Shown piece after piece: positions 1 to 5,576 of a stretch of DNA of 5,576 nt. Both the position numbers and the translations under genes were made by a program. The stretch lies in assembly GCA_002729295.1 (NCBI GenBank), contig PBTU01000093.1, forward strand, positions 4,359 to 9,934, written 5' to 3'. Source of the stretch: Verrucomicrobiales bacterium (GTDB taxonomy: Bacteria > Verrucomicrobiota > Verrucomicrobiia > Verrucomicrobiales > Akkermansiaceae). Under the pieces are notes generated by a model. That model was given only the letters and a program-made list of their open reading frames with translations, made no database searches and had not been told where the DNA came from. How positions within the stretch are numbered: the first letter of the stretch is position 1; each line of letters starts with the position of its first letter.

Positions 1-1775
1 TTGGAAACTCCACCTGATACTTTGGCGTGGGGGAGGTTTTCTTTAATCCATTTGGTGGCTTTGAAGAAATCGAGGGCGTAGGTGTTATGCTCTTCGATGC
101 CTGTGGCGACGGTGAGGATATTGGGGTCGAAGATGATGTCCTGTGGCGGAAAGCCGACTTCGTCGACGAGGCAGCGATAGGCGCGTTCGCAGATTTTTAT
201 CTTGTCTGCGTAAGTGGCGGCCTGACCGTTTTCGTCGAAGGCCATGACTACGGCGGCGGCGCCGAACTTCATGATCGTCCGGGCGTTTTTCTTGAAGGCT
301 TCTTCTCCTTCTTTGAGAGAGATCGAGTTAACAATGCCTTTGCCCTGGAGGCACTTCAGTCCGGCCTGAATGATTTCCCATTTTGAGGAATCGACAGTAA
401 TGGGAACCTTCGTGATGTCGGGTTCGGACTGCACTAGGTTGAGAAAGCGAGTCATCATGTCGACACCGTCGATTAGCCCGTCGTCGAAGCAGATGTCGAT
501 CACCGGCGCGCCGTTATCGACTTGTTGACGTGCTACGGCGAGAGCGTCTTCGAGCTTTCCTTCTTGAACGAGTTTCCGGAAGCGAGGCGAACCGGCGACG
601 TTGGTGCGCTCCCCGATCATGAGAAAGTTTTTGTCGTCGGTGTGATTGTAGTGCTCGGTTCCTGATAGGCGGAGCAGTGGATCAATGGCAGGGATTTTTC
701 GAGGTTCCACGTCGCGGACGCCCTTGGCAATTTCGGCAATGTGCTCTGGAGTGTTGCCGCAGCATCCGCCAGCGAAATTGATGAATCCTGAACGGGCGAA
801 GTCGCCGAGATGTTCATTCATGTCCTCCGGGAGTTTTGGAAAGCCGGTCGGGGAGAGTGGGTCAGGCATACCGGCGTTCGGGTAGCAGGAGACAAAGGTC
901 TCGGCGACATTGGAAAGTTCCTCAATGAAAGGGCGCATTTGGTCTGGTCCGAGAGAGCAATTGAGGCCGACGGCGAGCGGGTTGACATGGGCGACGGCAT
1001 TCCAAAGAGCTTCAATTTTTTGCGCCGAGATCATTGTTTCACCACCCATTCCAACAGCGGCGGAGATGATGACGGGGAGCTTAAAGCCTCCTTCCTCGAA
1101 GACATCCTGAATCGCGACGAGGGCGGCTTTGGAATTAAGGGCATCGAAAATGGTTTCGACCATGAGGATGTCTGATCCGCCTTCGATGAGGGCGAGGATT
1201 TGCTCCTTATAAGATTGGTAGACTTGGTCGAAAGTGACCGTTCGGAAGCCGGGATCGTCGGGGTCGACGGCGGAGTTGTTGAGTCCGACGGTCATCGGGC
1301 CGATAGCCCCGGCAACATAGCGGGGGATGCCGGTTTCATTGGCGATTTGGTCTGCGACTTTCCTGGCGAGTTGTGCTGATTTGATGTTGATCTCGTCGGA
1401 GAGCTCGCGGAGGAATGGGTTTTCGATAATGCCCTGATAAAACTCGGGGTCTTTTCGACCGGTGCCTTTTTCGCGAGGGTCCTCAACGAAAAATTCTGAC
1501 TGGGCGATGGTGGTGGCGGAGAAGGTGTTGGTTTCGACGATGTCGGAGCCTGCATTGTAGAAGCGCTTATGGATGTCGGAGATGACATCGGGCTTGGTAA
1601 GAGAGAGAATGTCGCCGTTGTTGAGAAGATCCTTTTCCGTGTCTGCGAAGCGGTTGCCACGAGCGTCGCTTTCTTCCAGGCCGTAAGTTCGGATAGTGGT
1701 TCCCATCGCTCCGTCGAGGACGAGAATGCGTTCAGCGAGGGCGGCTTTGAGTTCGTTGGTAAGATCGTTCGACAT
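1..1775 (-). CDS. metH: Cobalamin-dependent methionine synthase, N-terminal part (cut by window edge)
   Basis: It makes methionine in the cytoplasm by moving a methyl group from 5-methyltetrahydrofolate to homocysteine through methylcobalamin. I read 591 uninterrupted codons from an ATG at 1775 to the window edge; full-length MetH is about 1,200 residues, so roughly half is present. Residues 15-350 are the homocysteine S-methyltransferase domain: RILVLDGAMGTTI near 17-28, ETNTF at 81-85, and the zinc-binding cysteines C273 (in GLNCSLG) and C338-C339 (in GGCCGNTP). From about 383 the pterin-binding domain begins (FLMIGERTNVAGS), followed by VDSSKW at 461-466, GKGIVNSISLKEG near 478-490, and SGGVS at the edge. 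The cobalamin-binding and reactivation domains would lie beyond the window. No clear Shine-Dalgarno sequence precedes the ATG, but the N-terminus begins where the family usually does. Two odd points are a segment near residues 94-128 that appears longer than in E. coli MetH and an unusual AVGMGGETMISAQ loop at 240-252. The identification is very secure. Confidence 0.97.
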   Translation of the reverse strand, partial: MSNDLTNELKAALAERILVLDGAMGTTIRTYGLEESDARGNRFADTEKDLLNNGDILSLTKPDVISDIHKRFYNAGSDIVETNTFSATTIAQSEFFVEDPREKGTGRKDPEFYQGIIENPFLRELSDEINIKSAQLARKVADQIANETGIPRYVAGAIGPMTVGLNNSAVDPDDPGFRTVTFDQVYQSYKEQILALIEGGSDILMVETIFDALNSKAALVAIQDVFEEGGFKLPVIISAAVGMGGETMISAQKIEALWNAVAHVNPLAVGLNCSLGPDQMRPFIEELSNVAETFVSCYPNAGMPDPLSPTGFPKLPEDMNEHLGDFARSGFINFAGGCCGNTPEHIAEIAKGVRDVEPRKIPAIDPLLRLSGTEHYNHTDDKNFLMIGERTNVAGSPRFRKLVQEGKLEDALAVARQQVDNGAPVIDICFDDGLIDGVDMMTRFLNLVQSEPDITKVPITVDSSKWEIIQAGLKCLQGKGIVNSISLKEGEEAFKKNARTIMKFGAAAVVMAFDENGQAATYADKIKICERAYRCLVDEVGFPPQDIIFDPNILTVATGIEEHNTYALDFFKATKWIKENLPHAKVSGGVS

Positions 1776-1834
1776 GGGCTTGCGCTGCAGGCAGAGTTTT
1801 GGTCTGATTTGATGGCTTCGCAAGAACAAATCTA

Positions 1835-1848
1835 CGTATCATGATATG
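1835..1848. promoter_or_regulatory. Palindrome upstream of metH, possible operator
   Basis: A perfect 10-base palindrome, TATCATGATA at 1837-1846, extends to 12 of 14 symmetric positions at 1835-1848. It lies 60-73 bases upstream of the metH ATG, where a repressor or activator site would be expected. Methionine-cycle genes in other bacteria are controlled by MetJ, MetR, or the ArsR-family regulator SahR, but I cannot match this site to any of them from the sequence alone. A chance palindrome of this length is possible. Confidence 0.25.
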
Positions 1849-2119
1849 TTGATGGGTTTTTGGTGAGTGCAGGAGGCAGCGTGGCTAAATCAGGATGTCA
1901 GTGGTCAATGAAGCATAGCGTTTGGAGGATCTCGTTGATTTTGAGTTCAGAGGTGACTTGGTGAAAGTGGGCACTGGAGAATGACGACTTTCCGTGGATC
2001 CTGCTCGACCGAGTGTCTCATCACTATGTTGAATTTTCTCTCATTCGCATGGTCGGCGGGACCAGCAGATTCAGGAGTTTTTCAAGAATTGATCGAATCA
2101 CCGAGAGAGGTGGAGCGGC

Positions 2120-2125
2120 TATAAT
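2120..2125 (+). promoter_or_regulatory. Consensus -10 box, likely promoter of the tRNA gene
   Basis: The hexamer TATAAT is an exact match to the sigma-70-type -10 consensus. It would place transcription start near 2132, giving a leader of about 53 bases before the tRNA. No good -35 box lies 16-18 bases upstream: the bases at 2097-2102 read ATCACC, and the better TTGATC at 2089-2094 is 25 bases away. The TG of an extended -10 is also absent. The call rests on the perfect -10 and the strand and distance relative to the tRNA. Confidence 0.5.
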
Positions 2126-2184
2126 TACTCCTTGTGCTTGATCTCCGGATGCAGGAATGAGACTGTCCGCGCGGCGAAAAAAAT

Positions 2185-2261
2185 GGGGCTGTAGCTCAGT
2201 TGGTTAGAGCAGGGGACTCATAATCCCTTTGTCCAGGGTTCAAGTCCCTGCGGCCCTACCA
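2185..2261 (+). tRNA. tRNA with anticodon CAT (elongator Met or lysidine-modified Ile2)
   Basis: All 77 bases fold into a standard cloverleaf. The acceptor arm is GGGGCTG with CGGCCCT, including two G-U pairs. The D stem is GCTC/GAGC, the anticodon stem GGGGA/TCCCT, the loop CTCATAA, and the T stem CAGGG/CCCTG. The discriminator base is A and the terminal CCA is encoded. Anticodon CAT fits elongator methionine tRNA or the isoleucine tRNA whose C34 is changed to lysidine by TilS to read AUA. It is not an initiator, because positions 1 and 72 can pair (G-U) and the anticodon stem lacks the three G-C pairs at 29-31/39-41. The AAG within the T loop resembles some Ile2 tRNAs, but I cannot decide between the two. 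Being a tRNA gene is near certain. Confidence 0.95.
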
Positions 2262-2267
2262 TTTTTT
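2262..2267 (+). terminator. T-tract directly after the tRNA, possible terminator
   Basis: Six T residues follow the encoded CCA immediately. Transcript ending here could use the tRNA's own GC-rich T stem or acceptor stem as the hairpin, or the end may simply be trimmed by nucleases. No separate hairpin lies before the tract. Only 29 bases separate the tRNA from the convergent sufE stop, so there is little room for any other terminator. Confidence 0.3.
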
Positions 2268-2290
2268 AGTAAGGCGATTGGTGGTCGCTG

Positions 2291-2704
2291 TTACGGCCTG
2301 GCTTCCAGAGCGCCTTTCTTCATCTGAGCGGACATCAAAGTGAGCGCGTTGGCCCGGGTAGGTGCGAGGTGCTCCTTGAGGCCGGTTTTGTCGATGAAGG
2401 AAAGATCGGCGCTTAAGACGTCGTCGGGGGATTCGTTGTCGAGGATGCGGACGAAGAGCGCGATCATGCCCTTGGTGATAACGGAGTCGGAATCGGCGAG
2501 GTAGTGCATTTTCCCGTTCTCCGTGGTGGATTCCAGCCAGACTTGGGATTGACAGCCTTTGATGAGGCGGTCGGCGGTGTGCAGGCTTTCGTCCATGGGA
2601 GCGAGTTTTTTTCCCAACCCGATGACATACTCGTACCGCTCGGTCCAATCTTGAAAGAGGTTAAGTTCGTCGAGGAGTTCCTGTTGCTTCTCTGTGATCG
2701 TCAC
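2291..2704 (-). CDS. sufE: SufE family sulfur acceptor protein
   Basis: SufE accepts sulfane sulfur from the cysteine desulfurase SufS on a conserved cysteine, stimulates SufS turnover, and hands the sulfur to the SufBCD complex for iron-sulfur cluster assembly in the cytoplasm. The 137-residue protein has the usual family length. The active cysteine is C51 in RLIKGCQSQVWL, the same position as in E. coli SufE, and it is followed by the family's typical DSDSVITKGMIAL segment near 71-83. The start is GTG at 2704. The matching cysteine position supports it, no ATG lies upstream in frame, and no clear Shine-Dalgarno sequence is visible. The gene lies 40 bases downstream of sufS on the same strand, so co-transcription is likely. 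A minus-strand frame overlapping most of it at 2256-2648 is a shadow. The name SufE is preferred over CsdE because of the paired SufS-type desulfurase, but the two are close relatives. Confidence 0.93.
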   Translation of the reverse strand: MTITEKQQELLDELNLFQDWTERYEYVIGLGKKLAPMDESLHTADRLIKGCQSQVWLESTTENGKMHYLADSDSVITKGMIALFVRILDNESPDDVLSADLSFIDKTGLKEHLAPTRANALTLMSAQMKKGALEARP

Positions 2705-2744
2705 GTGCGATAAGTATTCGAGGTTTTCGAGAAAAGCAAAGGAA

Positions 2745-3968
2745 TCAACGAAGCATCATGAGTGCTTTATTGAGTGCGGCTTCCAAGACATCGATTTCTT
2801 GCTCTGTGTTGTAGAGGGCAAAGGAGGCCCGCAGAGTGCCCGAAACGCCGAAGCGCGCCATCAGAGGCTGGCAGCAGTGGTGTCCGGTGCGCAGGGCAAG
2901 GCCCATTTGGTCAAGGAGAGTGCCAAGGTCGTAGTGATGGACACCCTCGAAGTTGAACGAGATTGCTCCCGTGCGGTCGGGGGGGCCGTAAATGGTGACT
3001 CCGTCGAGTTCGGCAAGCATTGCGGCGGCCTTTTTGATGAGGGCCGACTCATGCGAGGCGATGTGAGTAAGTCCCACTTTATTCACATAGTCGATGGCGG
3101 CGGCGAGGGCGATTCCGCCTTCGATGTTTGGAGTGCCGGCTTCGAATTTGAAAGGCGGCTCGTTATAGGTGGTTTTTTCGAAGGTGACTTCTTTAATCAT
3201 TTCTCCGCCTCCGCGCCAGGGCGGTAATTCACAGAGTAAATCATACTTTCCGAATAGAATTCCGATGCCGGTGGGGCCATACATCTTGTGTCCTGAAAAG
3301 GCGTAAAAATCACAATCAACATGCTTCACATCAATGCTCATGTGCGGTAAGGACTGAGCGCCGTCGATAAAGGTGAGCGCGCCGACTTTCTTGGCCTGTG
3401 AACAAATCTGAATAACCTTATTCACAGTGCCGAAGGCGTTGGAAACATGGTTGACCGCGACTAACTTGGTGCGGTCGGAGAGGAGTTCCTGATAGGCGTC
3501 GAGATCGAGAGTGCCATCGTCGAGGACAGGGATCACTTTTAATGTTATCCCCAGTCGTTCACAGAGCATCTGCCACGGAACAGTGTTGGAATGATGCTCT
3601 AATCCGGAGATGATGATCTCGTCTCCATTAACAAAACGGTCGGATCTTCCCAGGGACGAAGCGACGAGATTGACCGAATCGGTGGTGCCGGAGGTGAAGA
3701 TAATTTCTTCGGGGCGAGTTGCATTGAGGTGTCGGGCAATTGTCTCGCGGGCCGCTTCATGCGCTGCCGTGGCGGCTTGGGCGAGATGATGGACGCCGCG
3801 GTGGATATTTGAGTTGAGCTGTTCGTAGTAATTCCGGGAGGCATTGAGAACCGGGAGCGGTTTTTGAGAGGTGGCGGCGTTATCCAGATAAACCAAGGGT
3901 TTGCTGTGAACTGACTGGGCCAGAATAGGGAAATCGTCTCGATAAGTGTGTGGGTCGAACGCGTTCAC
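2745..3968 (-). CDS. sufS: Cysteine desulfurase, SufS type (group II)
   Basis: This PLP enzyme converts L-cysteine to L-alanine and holds the released sulfur as a persulfide for SufE. The length of 407 residues matches the SufS/CsdA class. Visible landmarks are YLDNAATSQKP at 27-37, SGLEHHSN at 121-128 (histidine stacking on PLP), IDGAQS at 201-206, the PLP-binding lysine K228 in FSGHKMYGPTG, FEAGTPN at 275-281, and the catalytic cysteine C365 in RTGHHCCQPLM, followed directly by C366. This GHHC context is typical of group II enzymes and unlike IscS/NifS. The GTG start at 3968 is the only usual start nearby, with an in-frame TGA a short way upstream, and it gives the expected N-terminus; no clear Shine-Dalgarno sequence is seen. 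It leads the apparent sufS-sufE operon and is divergent from the TSUP permease. sufBCD is not in the window. Confidence 0.95.
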   Translation of the reverse strand: MNAFDPHTYRDDFPILAQSVHSKPLVYLDNAATSQKPLPVLNASRNYYEQLNSNIHRGVHHLAQAATAAHEAARETIARHLNATRPEEIIFTSGTTDSVNLVASSLGRSDRFVNGDEIIISGLEHHSNTVPWQMLCERLGITLKVIPVLDDGTLDLDAYQELLSDRTKLVAVNHVSNAFGTVNKVIQICSQAKKVGALTFIDGAQSLPHMSIDVKHVDCDFYAFSGHKMYGPTGIGILFGKYDLLCELPPWRGGGEMIKEVTFEKTTYNEPPFKFEAGTPNIEGGIALAAAIDYVNKVGLTHIASHESALIKKAAAMLAELDGVTIYGPPDRTGAISFNFEGVHHYDLGTLLDQMGLALRTGHHCCQPLMARFGVSGTLRASFALYNTEQEIDVLEAALNKALMMLR

Positions 3969-4067
3969 AGTTCTTGTGTAAACCCGCAGAGGGCTTCCCG
4001 CAAGTCATGGCTGTCGAGTCATCGCTTGGAGCTTGAGTTTCGCGGTGTTTTGGAAAAGAACCTTCGT
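3969..4067. promoter_or_regulatory. Divergent intergenic region between sufS and the TSUP gene
   Basis: These 99 bases lie between two genes read outward from here, so both promoters should be in or near them. I see no strong promoter. A weak pair on the minus strand, TTGCGG then TACACA with a 17-base spacer, lies just before the sufS GTG and would place transcription start almost at the start codon. I do not recognise an IscR or SufR site. Confidence 0.4.
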
Positions 4068-4805
4068 GTGATTGATTCCTCGACCGGATGGCTGCTTGTG
4101 GGCCTGGCCGCCTTGTGTGTGGGCTTGGGGAAAGCGGGGTTTTCGGGACTGGGGCTGATTGCGGTTTTTATTATGGCCGAGCTTTTTGGGAAGCAGTCGG
4201 TTGGGATTCTCTTGCCGATGTTGGTGGTGGCAGATCTCAGCGTTTACCCCATGTTTCGAAAGCATGCCTCGTGGGGGCCGGTTTGGTTATTGTTACCGCC
4301 GACTTTGGTTGGGATGGTTTTGGGATTCTATCTTCTTGATTGGTTGCCGGAAGAATGGGCCAAGCCAGTGATTGGTTCGATGATTCTTTTGATGGTGGTG
4401 CTTCAGTTGGGGAGGAGAATGGCTCCAGTGCTTTTTAGTCGAATGGCGCATTCGAGAGGCTTTGGCCTTGGAGCGGGTTCCTTTGCGGGATTCGCAACAA
4501 TGGTGGCCAATGCCGCTGGTCCGGTGTTTCAACTGTATCTTCTGTCAAAGAAGGTTCCCAAAATGGAGTTAATCGGGATTGGAGCGCGATTTTTCCTTCT
4601 CGTAAACCTAATCAAACTTCCCTGTATGGGCGGCTTGAATTTCACGACTCCTGAGTCGCTTCTTTTAAATCTCAAGTTGATTCCGCTGATCCTGATTGGG
4701 GTCTTTTTTGGGAAGCATCTTCTTCAGCTCATTTCCCAAAAGATTTTTGAGTGGATGGTGGTGGGCTTTGCAGTCCTTGCGGGGTTCCGGTTAATTTTGA
4801 TTTAA
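4068..4805 (+). CDS. TSUP family membrane permease (TauE/SafE-like)
   Basis: This is a polytopic inner-membrane protein of the TSUP family, whose studied members move sulfite, sulfoacetate or other small organosulfur anions; the substrate here is unknown. From the chosen start it has 245 residues, close to the family norm, and about eight hydrophobic segments: roughly 8-38, 44-60, 71-91, 100-114, 132-151, 168-184, 198-222 and 228-245. The first holds the family-like GLGKAGFSGLGL, followed by GILLPMLVVADL at 46-57. The frame is open back to an ATG at 3948, but that start would overlap sufS and add 40 charged, non-membrane residues. I chose GTG at 4068, preceded by GGAAAAG at 4052-4058 as a weak ribosome site; TTG at 4050 is an alternative. 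It is divergent from sufS, which hints at sulfur handling but does not prove it. Its stop codon overlaps that of the next gene. Confidence 0.85.
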   Translation: MIDSSTGWLLVGLAALCVGLGKAGFSGLGLIAVFIMAELFGKQSVGILLPMLVVADLSVYPMFRKHASWGPVWLLLPPTLVGMVLGFYLLDWLPEEWAKPVIGSMILLMVVLQLGRRMAPVLFSRMAHSRGFGLGAGSFAGFATMVANAAGPVFQLYLLSKKVPKMELIGIGARFFLLVNLIKLPCMGGLNFTTPESLLLNLKLIPLILIGVFFGKHLLQLISQKIFEWMVVGFAVLAGFRLILI

Positions 4806-5443
4806 CGCCAGGGAGTTTGGATTTGCAGGAGCCGTTGGTAGTTTTGATAGGCGAGGTATCCGAAGAGAATGGGAGCGAAGATGCCGATCTTTAGAACAAG
4901 GCAGGTGATGGCCAGGAGAACCCCTGTGATAATTCCTACCTGATAGGTGATTTTTATTCGATGGTCTCCGAGTGCGGCATGGAGCATTTGTCCGCCGTCC
5001 ATAGGCATGATGGGGAAGAGATTGAGGACAGCCCAAAAAATGGAAATGAAGAATAGTTTCGACAGGAATTCACTGATGCCCGGTTGAAAAGGAATTTGGG
5101 AGTAAATGAGATAGGCGACCAATCCGAGGATGATTTGAATTCCTGGTCCAGCGAAGGTGGTGAGGAAACTTTCCTTCCGAGTGAACCTTGCCCCCGGGAA
5201 AATTGCCACTCCACCCATACCGTGGAGGACGATTTCAGGATTGCGAACGCCGAATTTTCTTCCAGTGAGAGCGTGACCCAGTTCATGGACGAGAATCGAA
5301 AAGAAGCCCGCCAGCATGAAGAGGAGCATTTGAATTAATCCGTTTCGATCCGAAAGGTCACGGGGGATTCCGAGAAGTGCAAGAATGACCCAGTGGAAGG
5401 GTTCGACCCGGACGGGAATGCGAAAAATGGTAAATTGAAACAC
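4802..5443 (-). CDS. M50 family (site-2-protease-like) membrane zinc metalloprotease
   Basis: This is a small intramembrane-type zinc protease of the M50 family. The 213-residue protein has hydrophobic stretches near 15-26, 36-52, 93-115, 126-146 and 163-197. The zinc site is seen as HELGH at 53-57 (two histidines and the catalytic glutamate E54) and the second motif NLFPIMPMDGG at 141-151, with D149 as third ligand. No PDZ or CBS domain is present, unlike RseP or SpoIVFB relatives that carry extra domains, so it is a minimal M50 protein of unknown substrate. The start is GTG at 5443; an in-frame TAG lies nine bases upstream, which rules out a longer protein, and no Shine-Dalgarno sequence is visible. 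A poor -10-like ATAGAT would place transcription start close to the GTG. It is convergent with the TSUP gene and overlaps its stop codon. The family call is strong; a specific regulatory role is not supported by the sequence. Confidence 0.9.
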   Translation of the reverse strand: MFQFTIFRIPVRVEPFHWVILALLGIPRDLSDRNGLIQMLLFMLAGFFSILVHELGHALTGRKFGVRNPEIVLHGMGGVAIFPGARFTRKESFLTTFAGPGIQIILGLVAYLIYSQIPFQPGISEFLSKLFFISIFWAVLNLFPIMPMDGGQMLHAALGDHRIKITYQVGIITGVLLAITCLVLKIGIFAPILFGYLAYQNYQRLLQIQTPWR

Positions 5444-5462
5444 GGGGTGAATCTATGCAGGA

Positions 5463-5540
5463 AGATTGCGCGCTGCAAGTGAAGGCAGGGGAAGATTTTT
5501 AAGGTTCGGTTTCAATGATGGAGTCAGATTGCGCGATGCA
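5463..5540 (+). repeat. Short direct repeat, two imperfect 15-base copies
   Basis: AGATTGCGCGCTGCA at 5463-5477 and AGATTGCGCGATGCA at 5526-5540 differ at one base and are 63 bases apart. The right copy lies inside the putative gene tail and the left copy in the spacer before the protease gene. It may be chance or a remnant of a small local duplication. Confidence 0.3.
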
Positions 5541-5576
5541 GAGGTATCCGCCCTGAGCGAATGGTCGGTGTCTTCC
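5499..5576 (-). CDS. Possible C-terminal end of an unknown gene, cut by window edge
   Basis: The minus-strand frame is open from the right edge to a TAA at 5499-5501, giving 25 residues that end in IAQSDSIIETEP. The composition is protein-like and the stop lies 55 bases upstream of the protease start, a spacing expected for neighbouring co-directional genes. I do not recognise the family from so short a tail. A second minus-strand frame is also open here and ends at a TAG just upstream of the protease GTG, so the frame choice is not certain. Confidence 0.4.
   Translation of the reverse strand, partial: GRHRPFAQGGYLCIAQSDSIIETEP

Larger units (their letters stand above)
1776..2184. other. Gap between metH and the tRNA without a convincing gene
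   Basis: This 409-base stretch separates two divergent units. It contains the palindrome near 1840 and the TATAAT box at 2120-2125. I looked on the metH strand for the conserved cores of SAM-I, SAH and cobalamin riboswitches and did not recognise one. The longest plausible small frame is an ATG-started 47-codon frame on the plus strand at 1981-2124, which ends inside the TATAAT box and is probably not a gene. Confidence 0.6.

Noticed and set aside
27..1844. Several plus-strand and alternate minus-strand open frames of 60-122 codons across the metH region
   Set aside because: They lie on top of the intact 591-codon metH frame and show low-complexity, non-family compositions. They are shadows of its codon pattern.
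1776..1900. A SAM, SAH or cobalamin riboswitch in the metH leader
   Set aside because: I read the minus strand for the conserved cores of these classes and did not find them. A covariance-model search would settle it.
1981..2124. A 47-codon plus-strand frame with GGAG just before its ATG
   Set aside because: The GGAG is too close to the ATG, the product is not recognisable, and the frame ends inside the TATAAT box proposed for the tRNA.
1773..2261. A regulatory link between metH and the nearby CAT tRNA
   Set aside because: They are divergent, about 410 bases apart, and the tRNA may not even be a methionine tRNA. There is no T-box-like element in the leader.
2256..2648. A 130-codon minus-strand frame overlapping sufE
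   Set aside because: It is in another frame of sufE, is rich in arginine, histidine and proline, and would run into the tRNA gene. SufE itself is unmistakable.
2694..3227. A 177-codon plus-strand frame antisense to sufS
   Set aside because: It is entirely opposite a well conserved enzyme and has no recognisable motif; it is explained by the codon bias of sufS.
3948..4067. A 40-residue longer N-terminus for the TSUP permease from the ATG at 3948
   Set aside because: It would overlap the start of sufS, add charged non-membrane residues not usual for the family, and leave no room for promoters.

Overview
The window looks like ordinary chromosomal housekeeping DNA from a bacterium. It holds five recognisable genes (one cut by the left edge), one tRNA gene, and the possible tail of another gene at the right edge. 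I see no CRISPR array, insertion sequence, integrase, phage gene or toxin-antitoxin pair, and no evidence for a new multi-gene system. Base composition looks moderate and even by eye. The particular forms of MetH, SufS and the TSUP permease remind me of the Verrucomicrobiota/PVC group, but this is inference from general resemblance and no marker gene in the window proves it.

Layout. Positions 1-1775, minus strand: the N-terminal 591 residues of cobalamin-dependent methionine synthase (metH), covering the homocysteine domain and most of the pterin domain and running off the left edge. It is the longest reading frame in the window. Positions 1776-2184: a 409-base gap with a near-perfect palindrome upstream of metH, a consensus TATAAT box in front of the tRNA, and no convincing gene. 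Positions 2185-2261, plus strand: a tRNA with anticodon CAT and an encoded CCA end. Positions 2291-3968, minus strand: sufS followed by sufE, 40 bases apart, an apparent cysteine desulfurase/sulfur acceptor operon. Positions 4068-4805, plus strand: a TSUP (TauE/SafE-type) membrane permease, divergent from sufS. Positions 4802-5443, minus strand: an M50 site-2-protease-like membrane metalloprotease, convergent with the permease and sharing bases with it at the stop codons. Positions 5499-5576, minus strand: an open frame that may be the last 25 codons of another gene.

How they fit together. SufS takes sulfur from cysteine as a persulfide and SufE carries it on, normally to a SufBCD scaffold that is not in this window. 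The adjacent permease belongs to a family that includes sulfite and sulfonate exporters, so a shared link to sulfur handling is possible but rests only on position. MetH also belongs to sulfur amino acid metabolism, but it is separated by the tRNA and reads as an independent unit. Four of the five start codons are GTG (sufS, sufE, the permease and the protease) and most starts lack a clear Shine-Dalgarno sequence.
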